From the NCBI RefSeq assembly GCF_900112895.1, contig NZ_FONL01000009.1, positions 40,149 through 104,148 on the forward strand: a stretch of 64,000 nucleotides of DNA, given 5' to 3'. Positions within the stretch are counted from its first letter, which is position 1. Each line of letters starts with the position of its first letter. The DNA is from Succiniclasticum ruminis DSM 9236. Lineage in GTDB: Bacteria; Bacillota; Negativicutes; Acidaminococcales; Acidaminococcaceae. Position numbers and translations under genes: made by a program. This document shows, in pieces, positions 18,224-27,559 of this stretch. The notes beneath the pieces were generated by a model, which did no database searches, was not told where the DNA came from, and worked only from the letters and a program-made list of their open reading frames with translations.

Positions 18224-18265
18224 CGGAGCAGGAGATGCCTGAGGCAGGCATCACGTTATGCTCCG
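18224..18265. other. Nested hairpin between the DUF1292 gene and mltG
   Basis: CGGAGCA (18224-18230) pairs with TGCTCCG (18259-18265), enclosing GATGCCT (18234-18240) paired with AGGCATC (18246-18252). No T-run follows, so it is not a clear terminator. It could be a processing or attenuation structure. Confidence 0.5.
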
Positions 18266-18307
18266 AAGGCATAGATAACAATTGAAACACCAACGGAGGT
18301 AATGGAT

Positions 18308-19327
18308 TTGTTTAAACGACTGATTCCATTATTGCTCGCCTTTACCTTAATGCTGGGACTGGGAGCCTACTGGCTGCTGTATTATACCGGCAACAACACG
18401 GAGTTCGCCAGGGGGCACCGCTACCTGGTTACCATTAAACCCGGAATGACCACCGCGGATATTGCCGACCTGCTGCACAAGAAACATCTGGTGAAGACGC
18501 CGGAAGCCTTTCGCATGGAAGCGCGGCTGCGTGGTCTGGCCGGAAAGCTGGAAGCCGGCCGGTATGAAATTATCGGCGGTATGTCCAACAGCGAGATCGT
18601 AGATATCCTCTCCAAAGGACAGACCTACAGCGTCAAATTTTCGGTGCCGGAAGGGTTCAATGTAGTGAAGACCGGGCGCAAGCTGGAAGCGGAAGGCCTG
18701 GGAGACGCCAAGAAGTTTGAGGAAGCGGCCCGGAATTATACGCCCTATCCTTACATGGAGACGAATAACCCGGACGTGATCTTCAAGGCAGAAGGTTTTA
18801 TTTACCCCACAACCTACCACTTAGATCCGGACATGTCGGAAAAGGACATCCTGGCCCTCATGGTGAGGACCTTTAACGCGGAAATGAACAAAGAAAACAT
18901 TCCCGCCCAGGCCCGGGAAAAGAACATGGGGCTGCGTGACCTAGTGAATCTGGCGGCCATGGTGGAACTGGAAGCGGTATTTCCGGAGGAGCAGTCCCGC
19001 ATCGCCGGTGTGTTCCTGAAGCGTCTGCACATCTACATGCCCATACAGTCGGACACGACAATCCAGTATCTGCTGGGCTCTCAGAAAGAAGAAGTAACCA
19101 TAGCGGATACCAAAATCAAAAGTCCCTACAATACCTACCAGAATCCCGGACTGCCCCCGGGGCCCATCGCCTCGCCGGGCATGAGCGCCATTAAGGCCTG
19201 CCTGAATCCGGAAGCAACGGACTATCTGTATTTTGTGGCGGAGAAAGACGGCCATCACCGTTTCACCAAAACCTACGGGGAACACCTGAAGGCCATCGAA
19301 GACATACACAAAGACGACAATAAGTAA
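18308..19327 (+). CDS. mltG: Endolytic transglycosylase MltG (YceG-like)
   Basis: 339 residues. The perfect GGAGGT at 18295-18300 sits only 1 nt before ATG 18302 but 7 nt before TTG 18308, so TTG is the likelier start. An N-terminal membrane anchor (FKRLIPLLLAFTLMLG...) is followed by a LysM-like region and the YceG domain. The catalytic Glu is about residue 220 in AAMVELEAVFPEE. Further motifs are PIQSDTTIQYLLG and SPYNTYQNPGLPPGPIASPG. MltG cuts nascent glycan strands at the inner membrane and helps set glycan length. The U32 gene follows 11 bp later. Confidence 0.95.
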   Translation: MFKRLIPLLLAFTLMLGLGAYWLLYYTGNNTEFARGHRYLVTIKPGMTTADIADLLHKKHLVKTPEAFRMEARLRGLAGKLEAGRYEIIGGMSNSEIVDILSKGQTYSVKFSVPEGFNVVKTGRKLEAEGLGDAKKFEEAARNYTPYPYMETNNPDVIFKAEGFIYPTTYHLDPDMSEKDILALMVRTFNAEMNKENIPAQAREKNMGLRDLVNLAAMVELEAVFPEEQSRIAGVFLKRLHIYMPIQSDTTIQYLLGSQKEEVTIADTKIKSPYNTYQNPGLPPGPIASPGMSAIKACLNPEATDYLYFVAEKDGHHRFTKTYGEHLKAIEDIHKDDNK

Positions 19328-19338
19328 GAAGGAACGAC

Positions 19339-20562
19339 ATGAGAAAGTTTCAGAAGCCGGAGCTGTTAGCTCCGGCAGGAAACATGGAAAAACTCCGCAT
19401 GGCCCTGTTATATGGGGCTGACGCGGTGTATCTGGGGGGCAAACTTTTCGGGCTCCGTGCTTTTGCCAGCAACTTTTCGGCGGAAGAGATGAAGGAAGCC
19501 ATCCGTTTTGCCCACAGTTTACAGAAAAAAGTTTATGTTACCGTAAATATTTTTGCCCATAACGAAGATATCAACGCGCTGCCGGATTACCTGCGCAGCC
19601 TGCAGGATACGGGGGCGGATGCCCTCTTGATATCGGATCTGGGGGTCTGGTCCGTGGCCCGGGAAGTTCTACCCGGCATGCCGCTGCACGTGAGCACCCA
19701 GGCGAACACCAGCAACTGGGCGGCCGTGAAAGCCTGGGAAAATCTGGGCGCCAGCCGTGTGGTGCTGGCCAGGGAGCTTTCTCTTGCGGAAATGAAAGAG
19801 ATTGGCAGCAAAACAGACGTGGAACTGGAAGCCTTCGTGCACGGAGCCATGTGCATCTCCTATTCGGGGCGGTGCTGGCTCAGCAGTTACCTGACCGGCA
19901 GGGACGGGAACCGGGGCGCCTGCGCTCAGGTCTGCCGCTGGGAGTTTGGCCTGAGGGAGAAGAACCGGCCCGGAGAAGTCTACGACGTGGCCGGGGACGA
20001 ACGGGGTACCTACATCATGAACTCCAAAGATTTATGCCTGCTGGCCTATCTGCCGGAACTGATGCAGGCGGGCATCGGCAGCTTTAAGATCGAAGGGCGG
20101 ATGAAAAGCGCCCACTACGCCGCCAGCGTGGTCAGCGTATACCGGAGGGCCGTGGACGCCTGTTGGTCTGATCCGGAACATTACACTGTGAAACAGGAAT
20201 GGCTGGACGAATTGGAAAAAGTTTCCCACCGGCCTTACACCACCGGTTTCGCCCTGGGCAAACCGGATGAAACCGCCCAGAATTATACCACATCCGCCTA
20301 CCTGCAGAGCCACGAATTCACGGGGCTGGTACGCAGCTGGCAGCAGGGCAGGCTCACCGTAGAACAACGCAACAACATGAAAGCCGGGGAGACGCTGGAA
20401 GTGTTCCGCCCGGACGGCAGCCTGGGCACGCTGGTGCTGGAGGAAATGCGAAACGAAGAAGGGGATGCCATTACGGTGGTGCCGCACCCGCAGATGGTCT
20501 TCACCTGCAAAGCGGAAGAAGAAATTCCGGTCAATGCGATACTGCGCCGAAGGATGTACTGA
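19339..20562 (+). CDS. U32 family peptidase homologue, tRNA hydroxylation protein TrhP-like
   Basis: 407 residues. PELLAPAGNMEKLRMALLYG at the N-terminus and GAMCISYSGRCWLSSYLTGR form the U32 signature, followed by the GACAQVCRW cysteine cluster and FKIEGRMKSAHY. The C-terminal domain is the small beta-barrel usual for the long U32 form. Homologues (TrhP, RlhA, YrrN/YrrO) are needed for 5-hydroxyuridine in tRNA or hydroxylcytidine in 23S rRNA; proteolysis is doubtful. The mltG-U32 order matches the yrrL-yrrN-yrrO neighbourhood of Bacillus. GGAACG precedes the ATG. Confidence 0.9.
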   Translation: MRKFQKPELLAPAGNMEKLRMALLYGADAVYLGGKLFGLRAFASNFSAEEMKEAIRFAHSLQKKVYVTVNIFAHNEDINALPDYLRSLQDTGADALLISDLGVWSVAREVLPGMPLHVSTQANTSNWAAVKAWENLGASRVVLARELSLAEMKEIGSKTDVELEAFVHGAMCISYSGRCWLSSYLTGRDGNRGACAQVCRWEFGLREKNRPGEVYDVAGDERGTYIMNSKDLCLLAYLPELMQAGIGSFKIEGRMKSAHYAASVVSVYRRAVDACWSDPEHYTVKQEWLDELEKVSHRPYTTGFALGKPDETAQNYTTSAYLQSHEFTGLVRSWQQGRLTVEQRNNMKAGETLEVFRPDGSLGTLVLEEMRNEEGDAITVVPHPQMVFTCKAEEEIPVNAILRRRMY

Positions 20563-20629
20563 CGGAATTACGGGATGCCGAGCCATAGGATTACCGCATT
20601 GCAAGTCAGGCTTTTTCCACCGCCGAATG

Positions 20630-20672
20630 CCCTAAATTTAGGGTGGCGCAAATGCCGATAATATGGTAAAAT
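20630..20672 (+). promoter_or_regulatory. Palindrome and extended -10 upstream of pepQ
   Basis: A perfect 14-bp palindrome CCCTAAATTTAGGG (20630-20643) lies about 20 bp upstream of TG-G-TAAAAT (20664-20672), the likely extended -10. The palindrome is positioned like an operator over the -35 region; the regulator is unknown. Confidence 0.4.
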
Positions 20673-20722
20673 TATCTATCATTAACGTAAAAGCTATATC
20701 GTAAAAGAAGGTATGAAAGGTT

Positions 20723-21793
20723 ATGGAACGAATCGGCAGGATTTTCAAATTCATGAAAGAAAACGCCCTTGAATGCATCGTCATCAAGGACGTCTATACA
20801 ATTCGTTACCTTACCGGTTTTACGGGTGATTCCAGCTTACTCTACGCGGATGACCGGATTGCTGTGCTAATCACGGACGGCCGCTATACCGAGCAGGCCC
20901 GCTCGGAACTCAAATACTGCCGGGTGTTGGAATACAAAGCGGACCATAATAACAGTATCTGGGAAGCAGTGGCCGGATTGGCAAGCTCTCATCTGAAGAT
21001 GGGCTTTGACGGGAATGTGTTTTCGTATGAAGATGCCAGAGTCTTGCGGGAACAGCTGCCGCAAACCGTGGAAATGATCAGTGTGAATCTGCGGGGTCTG
21101 CGTCTGGTGAAAGACGAGCGGGAACTGGAAAGTCTCTGGCAGGCTCACAAGATTGCGGACGCCGCTTTTGAACGGCTGTTAAAAGAGATCAAATCGGGCA
21201 TGACGGAAAAGGAACTGGCAGCCCGCCTGGAATACTACATGCGCAGCCTGGGTTCGGAAGGTGTTTCCTTCGACACCATCGTGGCTTCGGGCCATCGCAG
21301 CGCGCTGCCCCACGGGGCGCCCACGGACAAGTCCATTGAAGTAGGGGACTTTGTCACCTTCGATTTCGGAGCCATGTACAACGGTTACCATTCGGACACC
21401 ACCCGCACCATCGTGATGGGGATGGCCAATTCCTGGCACCGGGAAATCTACACGGTGGTACAGGAAGCCCAGTACCGGGGCATGAAAGCTGCCAGGCCGG
21501 GAATCACCGGCAAAGAACTGGACGCAGAGATTCGCGAATATATCGAATCACGGGGCTACGGCCGGTACTTTACCCACGGGCTGGGACACGGCGTAGGCCT
21601 TGAGATCCATGAGCTGCCCAACATCAACAAGCGGGGCGACATCAAGCTGCAGGAAGGCATGGTGTTCAGCATCGAGCCCGGCATTTACATCCAGGGCCGG
21701 GGCGGCGTGCGCATCGAAGACACCGTGGTGCTGACCCGGGAAGGAGCCCGCAGTCTCACAGCCCTCAAGAAAACCTTGACGGAAATTGTGTAA
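20723..21793 (+). CDS. pepQ: Xaa-Pro dipeptidase/aminopeptidase (M24B)
   Basis: 356 residues. An N-terminal creatinase-like domain (1-125) is followed by a pita-bread M24 catalytic domain. The metal ligands are visible: FDFGAMYNGYHSDTTRT (two Asp), HGLGHGVGLEIHE (His), SIEPG (Glu) and VRIEDTV (Glu). It removes residues ahead of proline in the cytoplasm. It sits directly before efp, an order common in Firmicutes. AAAGG lies just upstream of the ATG. Confidence 0.93.
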   Translation: MERIGRIFKFMKENALECIVIKDVYTIRYLTGFTGDSSLLYADDRIAVLITDGRYTEQARSELKYCRVLEYKADHNNSIWEAVAGLASSHLKMGFDGNVFSYEDARVLREQLPQTVEMISVNLRGLRLVKDERELESLWQAHKIADAAFERLLKEIKSGMTEKELAARLEYYMRSLGSEGVSFDTIVASGHRSALPHGAPTDKSIEVGDFVTFDFGAMYNGYHSDTTRTIVMGMANSWHREIYTVVQEAQYRGMKAARPGITGKELDAEIREYIESRGYGRYFTHGLGHGVGLEIHELPNINKRGDIKLQEGMVFSIEPGIYIQGRGGVRIEDTVVLTREGARSLTALKKTLTEIV

Positions 21794-21874
21794 AAAGTTA
21801 AGATAGTACATGATTAATTTTTAAATAATTATTTTGATAAACTGATTTTATCAGAGACACAGGAGGATGTATTT

Positions 21875-22432
21875 ATGGTATCTACCAACGAATTCAAAAC
21901 CGGTCTGACTGTCACCATCGACAATGACCCCTGGCAGGTAGTGGAATTCCAGCATGTTAAACCCGGCAAAGGCGCCGCCTTCGTACGGGCCAAAATGCGC
22001 AACCTGTCCACCGGCGCTGTAGTAGAGCGCACCTTCAATGCAGGTGAACGCCTGCCCAAAGCCAACATTGAACGCCGCATTATGCAGTACCTGTACGAAA
22101 GCGACGGCAGCTTCGTGTTCATGGACAACGACACCTACGAACAGACCGAGCTTACCAAAGAACAGATCGGCAACGGCATCAACTTCCTGAAAGAGAACAT
22201 GGATGTCAAAGTTATTTCCTACCAGAACCGCATCCTGGGCGTGGAACTGCCCAACACCGTAGAGCTGGTAGTTGTTAAGACCGAACCGGGCATCCGCGGC
22301 GATACCGCTACCGGCGGAAGCAAACCCGCTACCATGGATACCGGCTACATCGTAAAAGTGCCTCTGTTCATCAACGAAGGGGATCATCTGCTGATCGATA
22401 CCCGCAGCGGCGACTACATCCAGAGAGCATAA
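21875..22432 (+). CDS. efp: Translation elongation factor P
   Basis: 185 residues, standard length, three beta-barrel domains. The loop VKPGKGAAF carries Lys32, the position that is modified in other bacteria; no EpmA/EpmB or EarP gene is seen here. The end, [20 protein letters not shown], is typical. EF-P relieves ribosome stalling at polyproline. AGGAGG precedes the ATG. A perfect hairpin terminator follows. Confidence 0.97.
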   Translation: MVSTNEFKTGLTVTIDNDPWQVVEFQHVKPGKGAAFVRAKMRNLSTGAVVERTFNAGERLPKANIERRIMQYLYESDGSFVFMDNDTYEQTELTKEQIGNGINFLKENMDVKVISYQNRILGVELPNTVELVVVKTEPGIRGDTATGGSKPATMDTGYIVKVPLFINEGDHLLIDTRSGDYIQRA

Positions 22433-22548
22433 AGGTTAGATGAAGGGTAAGACCCGTCTCACCTGGGGGCAAGACCTGTCTTACCGCAGCGCACTGCCGC
22501 GCGTTACGGCGCAGCCGGCCGTGCCTGTATCACGCCACAAACGAATAC

Positions 22549-22584
22549 AGAAAAGGACTTCTGTCACGGAAGTCCTTTTCTTAT
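22549..22584 (+). terminator. Terminator of efp
   Basis: Perfect 13-bp stem (22549-22561 with 22569-22581), 7-nt loop, U-rich 3' arm. The 100 nt between efp and this hairpin show nothing recognisable. Confidence 0.85.
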
Positions 22585-22624
22585 TGGGATTTTACGCTGT
22601 TTTCTTTAATTTTTATGCAAGGTA

Positions 22625-22633
22625 TGGTATAAT
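22625..22633 (+). promoter_or_regulatory. Extended -10 promoter of the asp23 operon
   Basis: TG-G-TATAAT with a perfect -10 hexamer at 22628-22633, 60 bp before the asp23 start. It probably drives much of the run of same-strand genes up to thiD. Confidence 0.65.
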
Positions 22634-22693
22634 AATACATAATCTGAAAATGGGAATTTGTTTGTATTTTCGCGGCTTCGCGGGGAGGTACAG

Positions 22694-23158
22694 ATGGCGG
22701 AACAAGACATAAAAAAATATCCTAACCAGCCAGAAAACGATCCTTCCGCTGCTGAAGAAGAAGAAGATCTGGGCTATGTGGAACTGGCGGACGAAGTAAT
22801 CGCTATCGTAGCCAGTCTGGCCGCACTGGACGTTCCGGGCGTGGTCAGCATGAGCACGGGCTTCCGGGAAGGGATCAGTAACTTCCTGGGGAAAAAAAGC
22901 CTGGCCAAAGGCGTCCGCGTGAAAGTTACAGGACGCAGCTGCCGCATCGCCGTCTACGTCACGGTAGAATACGGCTGCGTCATACCGGAAGTGGCCATGA
23001 AGCTCCAGAAAAAAGTAAAAAGCGCGGTAGATGAAATGACGGAATATACGGCTGAGTTTGTGGATGTACACATCGAAGGTGTGAAACGCAGAGAAAAAAG
23101 CGAGCTGGAAATCAGCTTCAATAACCCGGATGAAAACCGGGCGGGAACAATTTTCTAG
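22694..23158 (+). CDS. Asp23/Gls24 family envelope stress response protein
   Basis: 154 residues from ATG 22694, which has GGGGAGG at 22682-22688. The upstream in-frame TTG at 22658 has no ribosome site. The core GYVELADEVIAIVASLAAL and VRVKVTGRSCRIAVYVTVEYG is the Asp23 fold. An acidic N-terminus precedes it. In Staphylococcus, Asp23 is a membrane-associated, AmaP-anchored protein linked to cell-envelope stress. The next two genes (amaP, DUF2273) support the same role. Confidence 0.92.
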   Translation: MAEQDIKKYPNQPENDPSAAEEEEDLGYVELADEVIAIVASLAALDVPGVVSMSTGFREGISNFLGKKSLAKGVRVKVTGRSCRIAVYVTVEYGCVIPEVAMKLQKKVKSAVDEMTEYTAEFVDVHIEGVKRREKSELEISFNNPDENRAGTIF

Positions 23159-23266
23159 ACACGTCCCGGTAAAGGATGGGCAAAGCAGACGTCCGGATTC
23201 CCAGGGCAGCTGCGGCTGGGACTGGTGGATCCGCCAAGGCATATCATGTTATAAGGAGTGGAACAT

Positions 23267-23803
23267 ATGGGCATAACAGACCGAGTTATACTAACTTTAT
23301 ACACAATCGTCATGGCGGCCATTGCCGTCGTCCTGATTCTGATCACGTTAGGGATCCTTCCCGTGGACTATTTTATTTCGGAGATTGCCGCGCTGCCGGG
23401 AAACTGGGAGTATGCCGCAGGCGGCGCAGTCATTTTGCTGATCAGCGTACGGCTGCTGATGGCGGGCATCGGCCTGCTGGGCGACGACAGCACCCTGACC
23501 CTGGCCGATGCGGATACGGGGAAGACCGTCGTTTCCAAACGGGCGCTTGAAGATTATATCGCCGATATTGCCCAGGAAGTTTACGGAATTTACGGCGTGA
23601 AAGTGGCGGTGACCATGGAAGACAAGGATACCATCGACGCCCGTATCAAAGCCTCCCTGGAACCCGGCGTCAACGTGTTTGAAATCACGGAAGAAGTTAA
23701 AGACAACGTGAAAGAGACCATCAAAAAAGTGGTGGGTCTGGAAGTGAAAAACATTGAAATGAAGTTTAAGAAGATCAAGAGCAACGGCAAGGAAAAAGTC
23801 TGA
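23267..23803 (+). CDS. amaP: Alkaline shock response membrane anchor protein AmaP
   Basis: 178 residues from ATG 23267; AAGGAG at 23253-23258 is spaced for this ATG and overlaps the upstream GTG. Two N-terminal membrane helices (about 4-28 and 44-68) are followed by a cytoplasmic domain similar to Asp23 (YIADIAQEVYGIYGVKVAVT), as in AmaP. It anchors Asp23 to the membrane. The C-terminus is lysine-rich. Confidence 0.88.
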   Translation: MGITDRVILTLYTIVMAAIAVVLILITLGILPVDYFISEIAALPGNWEYAAGGAVILLISVRLLMAGIGLLGDDSTLTLADADTGKTVVSKRALEDYIADIAQEVYGIYGVKVAVTMEDKDTIDARIKASLEPGVNVFEITEEVKDNVKETIKKVVGLEVKNIEMKFKKIKSNGKEKV

Positions 23804-23818
23804 TAAGGGGGGACAGCG

Positions 23819-24046
23819 ATGTTTAAAGACATATTCACAGACATCTGGCTTAATTATCGCGGCCGCTTCTTATGCTCACTGACCGGGGTGCTGATCGCCT
23901 CGCTGTTTCTCACCATCGGTTTCTGGCGGACGCTGTTCTTGCTGCTGTTCACCGGCGGAGGCTTTTTTATCGGCTACAAGCTTGATAAAAAAGAAGACCT
24001 GGCAGAGTGGCTGGACCGGCTGCTGCCGCCGGGCTATCATAAATAG
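23819..24046 (+). CDS. DUF2273 small membrane protein
   Basis: 75 residues. Two hydrophobic segments (about 19-33 and 36-53) and a GGGFFIGYKLDKKEDLAEWLDR tail-type pattern match DUF2273, which is regularly encoded with Asp23 and AmaP. AAGGGGGGA precedes the ATG. Its function is not known; context suggests a part of the Asp23 membrane complex. Confidence 0.85.
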   Translation: MFKDIFTDIWLNYRGRFLCSLTGVLIASLFLTIGFWRTLFLLLFTGGGFFIGYKLDKKEDLAEWLDRLLPPGYHK

Positions 24047-24132
24047 CAGGCCCGCATGAGCGGAAAAAGCAAAACACAACAGACTGTCGGAGGAAGGACA
24101 GGCTGTCGGTACTGAACGGAGGATACGATCAC

Positions 24133-24555
24133 ATGATTCGCAGAGTCGCCAGGGAAATGGTGTTGCAGAGTTTGTTCCAGATGGATTTCACCCAGGCGGA
24201 ACCGGCGGAAGCGCTGGCCATCGCGCTGGAAGTCCAGCAGGATGAGGAAAAGAGTGAAGAGGCTGAAAAGGCCGTAGCATACGCGGAAAAGGTTTTAAAA
24301 GGCACCGCGGAAAAACTGCCGGAAATCGACGCGCTGATCGGCAAATACGCCATCAACTGGGAAGTGAAGCGCATGCCCGGCATTGACCGCAACATTTTGC
24401 GCATGGCCATTTATGAAATGCGCTTCGGGGAAGAAAAAGTGCCCGTGAATGTGGCCGTCAACGAAGCGGTGGAACTGGCCAAACAGTTCGGCACCGAAAA
24501 GTCGGCCCGGTTCATCAACGGCGTCCTGGGAAAATTGATGCGGGAAGAAAAATAG
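24133..24555 (+). CDS. nusB: Transcription antitermination factor NusB
   Basis: 140 residues. N-terminal RRVAREMVLQSLFQMDF and the C-terminal DRNILRMAIYEM, VPVNVAVNEAVELAKQFG and ARFINGVLGKL segments are typical NusB. It binds boxA RNA with NusE (S10) in rRNA antitermination complexes. GGAGG lies about 10 nt before the ATG. Confidence 0.96.
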   Translation: MIRRVAREMVLQSLFQMDFTQAEPAEALAIALEVQQDEEKSEEAEKAVAYAEKVLKGTAEKLPEIDALIGKYAINWEVKRMPGIDRNILRMAIYEMRFGEEKVPVNVAVNEAVELAKQFGTEKSARFINGVLGKLMREEK

Positions 24556-24570
24556 AGAAAGCAGCACAGC

Positions 24571-25548
24571 ATGACAGAAGAAGTTTATCTTGGTATCGAT
24601 ACCAGCTGCTACACCACGTCCCTGTTTTTTATGGACAGGGAGGGGCATGCGGCAGCGGAAACCAGGCGAATCTTAAAAGTGAAACCGGGAGGCTGCGGGC
24701 TGCAGCAGTCGGAGATGCTCTACCAGCATACCCGCAATCTGCCGGAGCTGATGGAAGAAGCCGCACGGGGGCACAGTTTCACCGTACGGGGCATCGGCGT
24801 ATCCGCCCGTCCCCGCCCGCGGGAAGACTCCTATATGCCGGCGTTCCTGGCCGGGCTGGGCTTTGCCCGGTCGCTGGCTGCGCTGTACGGCATCCCATTA
24901 TGGCAGATCAGTCATCAGGAGAACCACCTGGAAGCAGCACTGTGGTCTGCCAACGGTCCCGATGCGGACCGCTTTCTCTTTTTACACGCGTCGGGAGGAA
25001 CCACCGATCTGTTACTGGCGGAGAAGGAAAACGCTGCCTACAGACTGACGGAAATCGGCGGCAGCCTGGATCTCCATGCCGGCCAGTTTGTGGACCGGGT
25101 GGGAGTAGCCCTGGGACTGGGTTTCCCGGCGGGACCGGCCCTGGAACAGTTAGCGGAACAGCACACGGAAATCCCGGAAATCCCGGTTTCCGTGCATAAA
25201 ACAAAAGTCAGTCTTTCCGGCCCCTGCACCTGGGTGCTGCGGGCAATAGAGAAAGCGAAACCAGAAACGGAAGAAAGTCCGATCGCAGCCGCCAACCTGG
25301 CTGCCGGTGTGCAGTGGGGACTGGCGGAAACCTTTGTCCGCATGATCCGGAATGGGGCGGCGGAACACCACGTAAAACATGTGATCCTTGCGGGGGGCGT
25401 CTGCGCCAACCGGTGGATCCGTAACCATATCGTTGAAAAGCTGGCGAAGCGGGGCATCCGGGTGTGGATGCCGGACAACCACTACAGCGGCGACAACGCG
25501 TCAGGCTGCGCGGCCTACGCGCAGCGGCAGGGCGAAGGGCAGCACTGA
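24571..25548 (+). CDS. TsaD/Gcp-like (Kae1 family) paralogue of unknown role
   Basis: 325 residues. YLGIDTSCYTTSLFF is an ASKHA phosphate-binding strand, HQENH (HxxxH) is the metal-binding pair of the Kae1/TsaD family, and LAGGVCANRWIR is the second phosphate segment. True TsaD carries a GPGLxGSLLVG loop; here the equivalent reads SARPRPREDSYMPAFLAGL. It is therefore a divergent paralogue, often labelled O-sialoglycoprotein endopeptidase, rather than the t6A transferase itself. It starts 15 bp after nusB and precedes xseA. Confidence 0.72.
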   Translation: MTEEVYLGIDTSCYTTSLFFMDREGHAAAETRRILKVKPGGCGLQQSEMLYQHTRNLPELMEEAARGHSFTVRGIGVSARPRPREDSYMPAFLAGLGFARSLAALYGIPLWQISHQENHLEAALWSANGPDADRFLFLHASGGTTDLLLAEKENAAYRLTEIGGSLDLHAGQFVDRVGVALGLGFPAGPALEQLAEQHTEIPEIPVSVHKTKVSLSGPCTWVLRAIEKAKPETEESPIAAANLAAGVQWGLAETFVRMIRNGAAEHHVKHVILAGGVCANRWIRNHIVEKLAKRGIRVWMPDNHYSGDNASGCAAYAQRQGEGQH

Positions 25549-25640
25549 ATAACCGGAGATGGAAACAGAAGCGCTTAACCCTGCGCCTGCCCCTGCCATA
25601 CGCAACACGATGAAAACGCGCATCACTTCAGGAGAGCATC

Positions 25641-27119
25641 ATGGCTGAAGTCCATACCTACACCGTCACGGAAATGAACCGCCTGATCAAAAAACTGGTC
25701 GAAGGCAGCGGCCAGGTGGCCCATGTGCAGGTCCGTGGCGAAATCAGCAACTTCAAACGCTATCCTTCCGGGCACTGCTACTTTTCCTTAAAAGACGCAG
25801 GCAGTGTGCTGAAATGCGTCATGTTCCAGCGTCAGGCCCGGCAGCTGCTGCGCTATCCCGACAACGGGGACACCGTGGTGGCCATCGGCAGCATCAGCGT
25901 CTATGAACCCAACGGCGTGTACCAGCTGTACGCGGACATGCTGATTGAGGAAGGCATCGGCAGCCTGATGCTGGCTTATGAAAAACTGAAGAAGAAACTG
26001 GAAGAGGAGGGCCTCTTCGCGGAAGAAAGAAAGAAACCAATCCCGGCCCACCCGAAAACCGTGGGCATCATAACCTCTCCGGCAGGAGCGGCGGTGCGGG
26101 ATGTCATAAAAGTGGCACGGCGCCGGGATCCCGGGGTGAAGTTGCTGCTGTACCCGGTTCAGGTACAGGGAAAACCGGCGGCAGGGGACATCGCCCACGC
26201 CATACGTTTCATGAATAAACACCGGCTGGCGGACGTGCTCATCGTCGGCCGCGGCGGCGGCTCCATGGAAGACCTGTGGGCATTTAACGAAGAAATCGTG
26301 GTACGGGCAGTGGCGGCTTCGGAAATTCCCGTCATCTCTGCCGTCGGTCACGAAACAGACGTTACCTTAAGCGACTTTGCCGCGGACAAACGGGCGGCCA
26401 CGCCGTCCCAGGCAGCGGAGCTGGCCGTGGAAGATACCCGGCAGCTGCGGCGGCAGGTGCTGGACCGGCAGGCGCGGCTGGAAATAGCTATAAACCACAT
26501 GCTGCAACAGCGCACAGAAACCCTGCGGCGGCTGATGAAAAGCCGCATGTTGCATGACCCCCTCCGCATTACGGACAGGGCGGCGGAACGGCTGGACATG
26601 GTTCTCATGCGCATGCAGCAGACCCTGCCACGGCGCCTGGAAAACCGGGAACTGCGCCTGCAGCAGGCTATGAAAGCTTTGCAGCATCCGGAAAAGCTTC
26701 TGCTTGAGCCGGAACGCAGACTGCAGCAGGCTATGAAGACACTGCAATATCCGGAACGGCTGCTGATCAAACCGGAACAGCGGGTGGAAGCAGCCCTGAA
26801 AGCCCTGCACAAACAAAAGAAACTCTGGGAACATTACGAGAACCGGTATCAGAACGCGTGGAACCGATTTACCGCCCTGGCCAAAAACCTGACCGTGAGC
26901 CATGAGCAGAGACTGGCTCTGGCAACCGGACATCTGGACGCGGTAAGCCCCCTGAAAATCCTTTCCAGAGGATATTCCGTCACCGCCAACGGGCAGAGAC
27001 AAATCATCAAATCTGTACAGGATTTACATTGGGGCGAAGAAATCCGCACGAGGCTCTGTGATGGGGAAGTGTATTCCGTAATCCAGCAGATCGATTTTGA
27101 CGATAAGAATGCCCAGTAG
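25641..27119 (+). CDS. xseA: Exodeoxyribonuclease VII large subunit
   Basis: 492 residues, longer than many XseA proteins. An N-terminal OB-fold (about 1-105, [22 protein letters not shown]) is followed by the catalytic domain with [28 protein letters not shown] and [20 protein letters not shown]. The C-terminal coiled-coil arm includes three 21-residue repeats (residues 339-401). XseA with XseB degrades single-stranded DNA. AGGAGAGC precedes the ATG. xseB follows 35 bp downstream. Confidence 0.96.
   Translation: MAEVHTYTVTEMNRLIKKLVEGSGQVAHVQVRGEISNFKRYPSGHCYFSLKDAGSVLKCVMFQRQARQLLRYPDNGDTVVAIGSISVYEPNGVYQLYADMLIEEGIGSLMLAYEKLKKKLEEEGLFAEERKKPIPAHPKTVGIITSPAGAAVRDVIKVARRRDPGVKLLLYPVQVQGKPAAGDIAHAIRFMNKHRLADVLIVGRGGGSMEDLWAFNEEIVVRAVAASEIPVISAVGHETDVTLSDFAADKRAATPSQAAELAVEDTRQLRRQVLDRQARLEIAINHMLQQRTETLRRLMKSRMLHDPLRITDRAAERLDMVLMRMQQTLPRRLENRELRLQQAMKALQHPEKLLLEPERRLQQAMKTLQYPERLLIKPEQRVEAALKALHKQKKLWEHYENRYQNAWNRFTALAKNLTVSHEQRLALATGHLDAVSPLKILSRGYSVTANGQRQIIKSVQDLHWGEEIRTRLCDGEVYSVIQQIDFDDKNAQ
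26655..26843 (+). repeat. Three 63-bp repeats in the xseA coiled-coil arm
   Basis: Units at 26655-26717, 26718-26780 and 26781-26843. The first two encode [20 protein letters not shown] and [20 protein letters not shown]; the third has diverged ([15 protein letters not shown]). Confidence 0.9.
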
Positions 27120-27154
27120 ATGCAGCATATGTAGTAAAGAAAGGCGTGAAGAAT

Positions 27155-27421
27155 ATGGCAGCGAAAAAGACCTCTAAGAACATAAAGTTTGAAGAAGCCC
27201 TGGCGGAATTGGAAGCGGCGGTAGAAAAGCTGGAAAGCGGCGATCTGCCTCTGGAAGAAGCCATCGCGGAATTCCAGAAAGGCACGGAGCTGAGCAAAAT
27301 CTGCCTGGAAAAACTGAACAAAGCTAAGGCGGCCGTGCAGAAACTGGAAGTGAACCCCGTCAACGACGAGGATTTTCATACAGAAGAGTTCGAAGAACCG
27401 GAAGATTCGGAAGAAGAGTAA
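27155..27421 (+). CDS. xseB: Exodeoxyribonuclease VII small subunit
   Basis: 88 residues from ATG 27155; the in-frame GTG at 27146 is too close to the AAAGG site. [20 protein letters not shown] and [16 protein letters not shown] are the XseB signature. The C-terminus is an acidic tail. XseB coats the coiled-coil arm of XseA in the XseA1-XseB6 complex. Confidence 0.94.
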   Translation: MAAKKTSKNIKFEEALAELEAAVEKLESGDLPLEEAIAEFQKGTELSKICLEKLNKAKAAVQKLEVNPVNDEDFHTEEFEEPEDSEEE

Positions 27422-27461
27422 GAATAGCCGGCGCTTTTTGTGAATGACCGCGTCAATGTCT

Positions 27462-27489
27462 CTCGTCGTAGTACCACTACATCTGCGAG
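27462..27489. other. Hairpin in the xseB-ispA spacer
   Basis: GTAGT (27468-27472) pairs with ACTAC (27476-27480), and outer CTCG (27462-27465) with CGAG (27486-27489). There is no T-run. The remainder of the 138-bp spacer shows only the ispA ribosome site. Confidence 0.35.
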
Positions 27490-27559
27490 TCATTTCCTTG
27501 TCCTTCGCAAAAATCCCCCGGCAATACTACATAAAGTAAAATCCGCACAGGAGGAACAG

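Noticed and set aside
22440..22712. 90-codon frame after efp on the plus strand
   Set aside because: It runs through the efp terminator hairpin and the asp23 promoter and overlaps the asp23 start. The product matches nothing recognisable.
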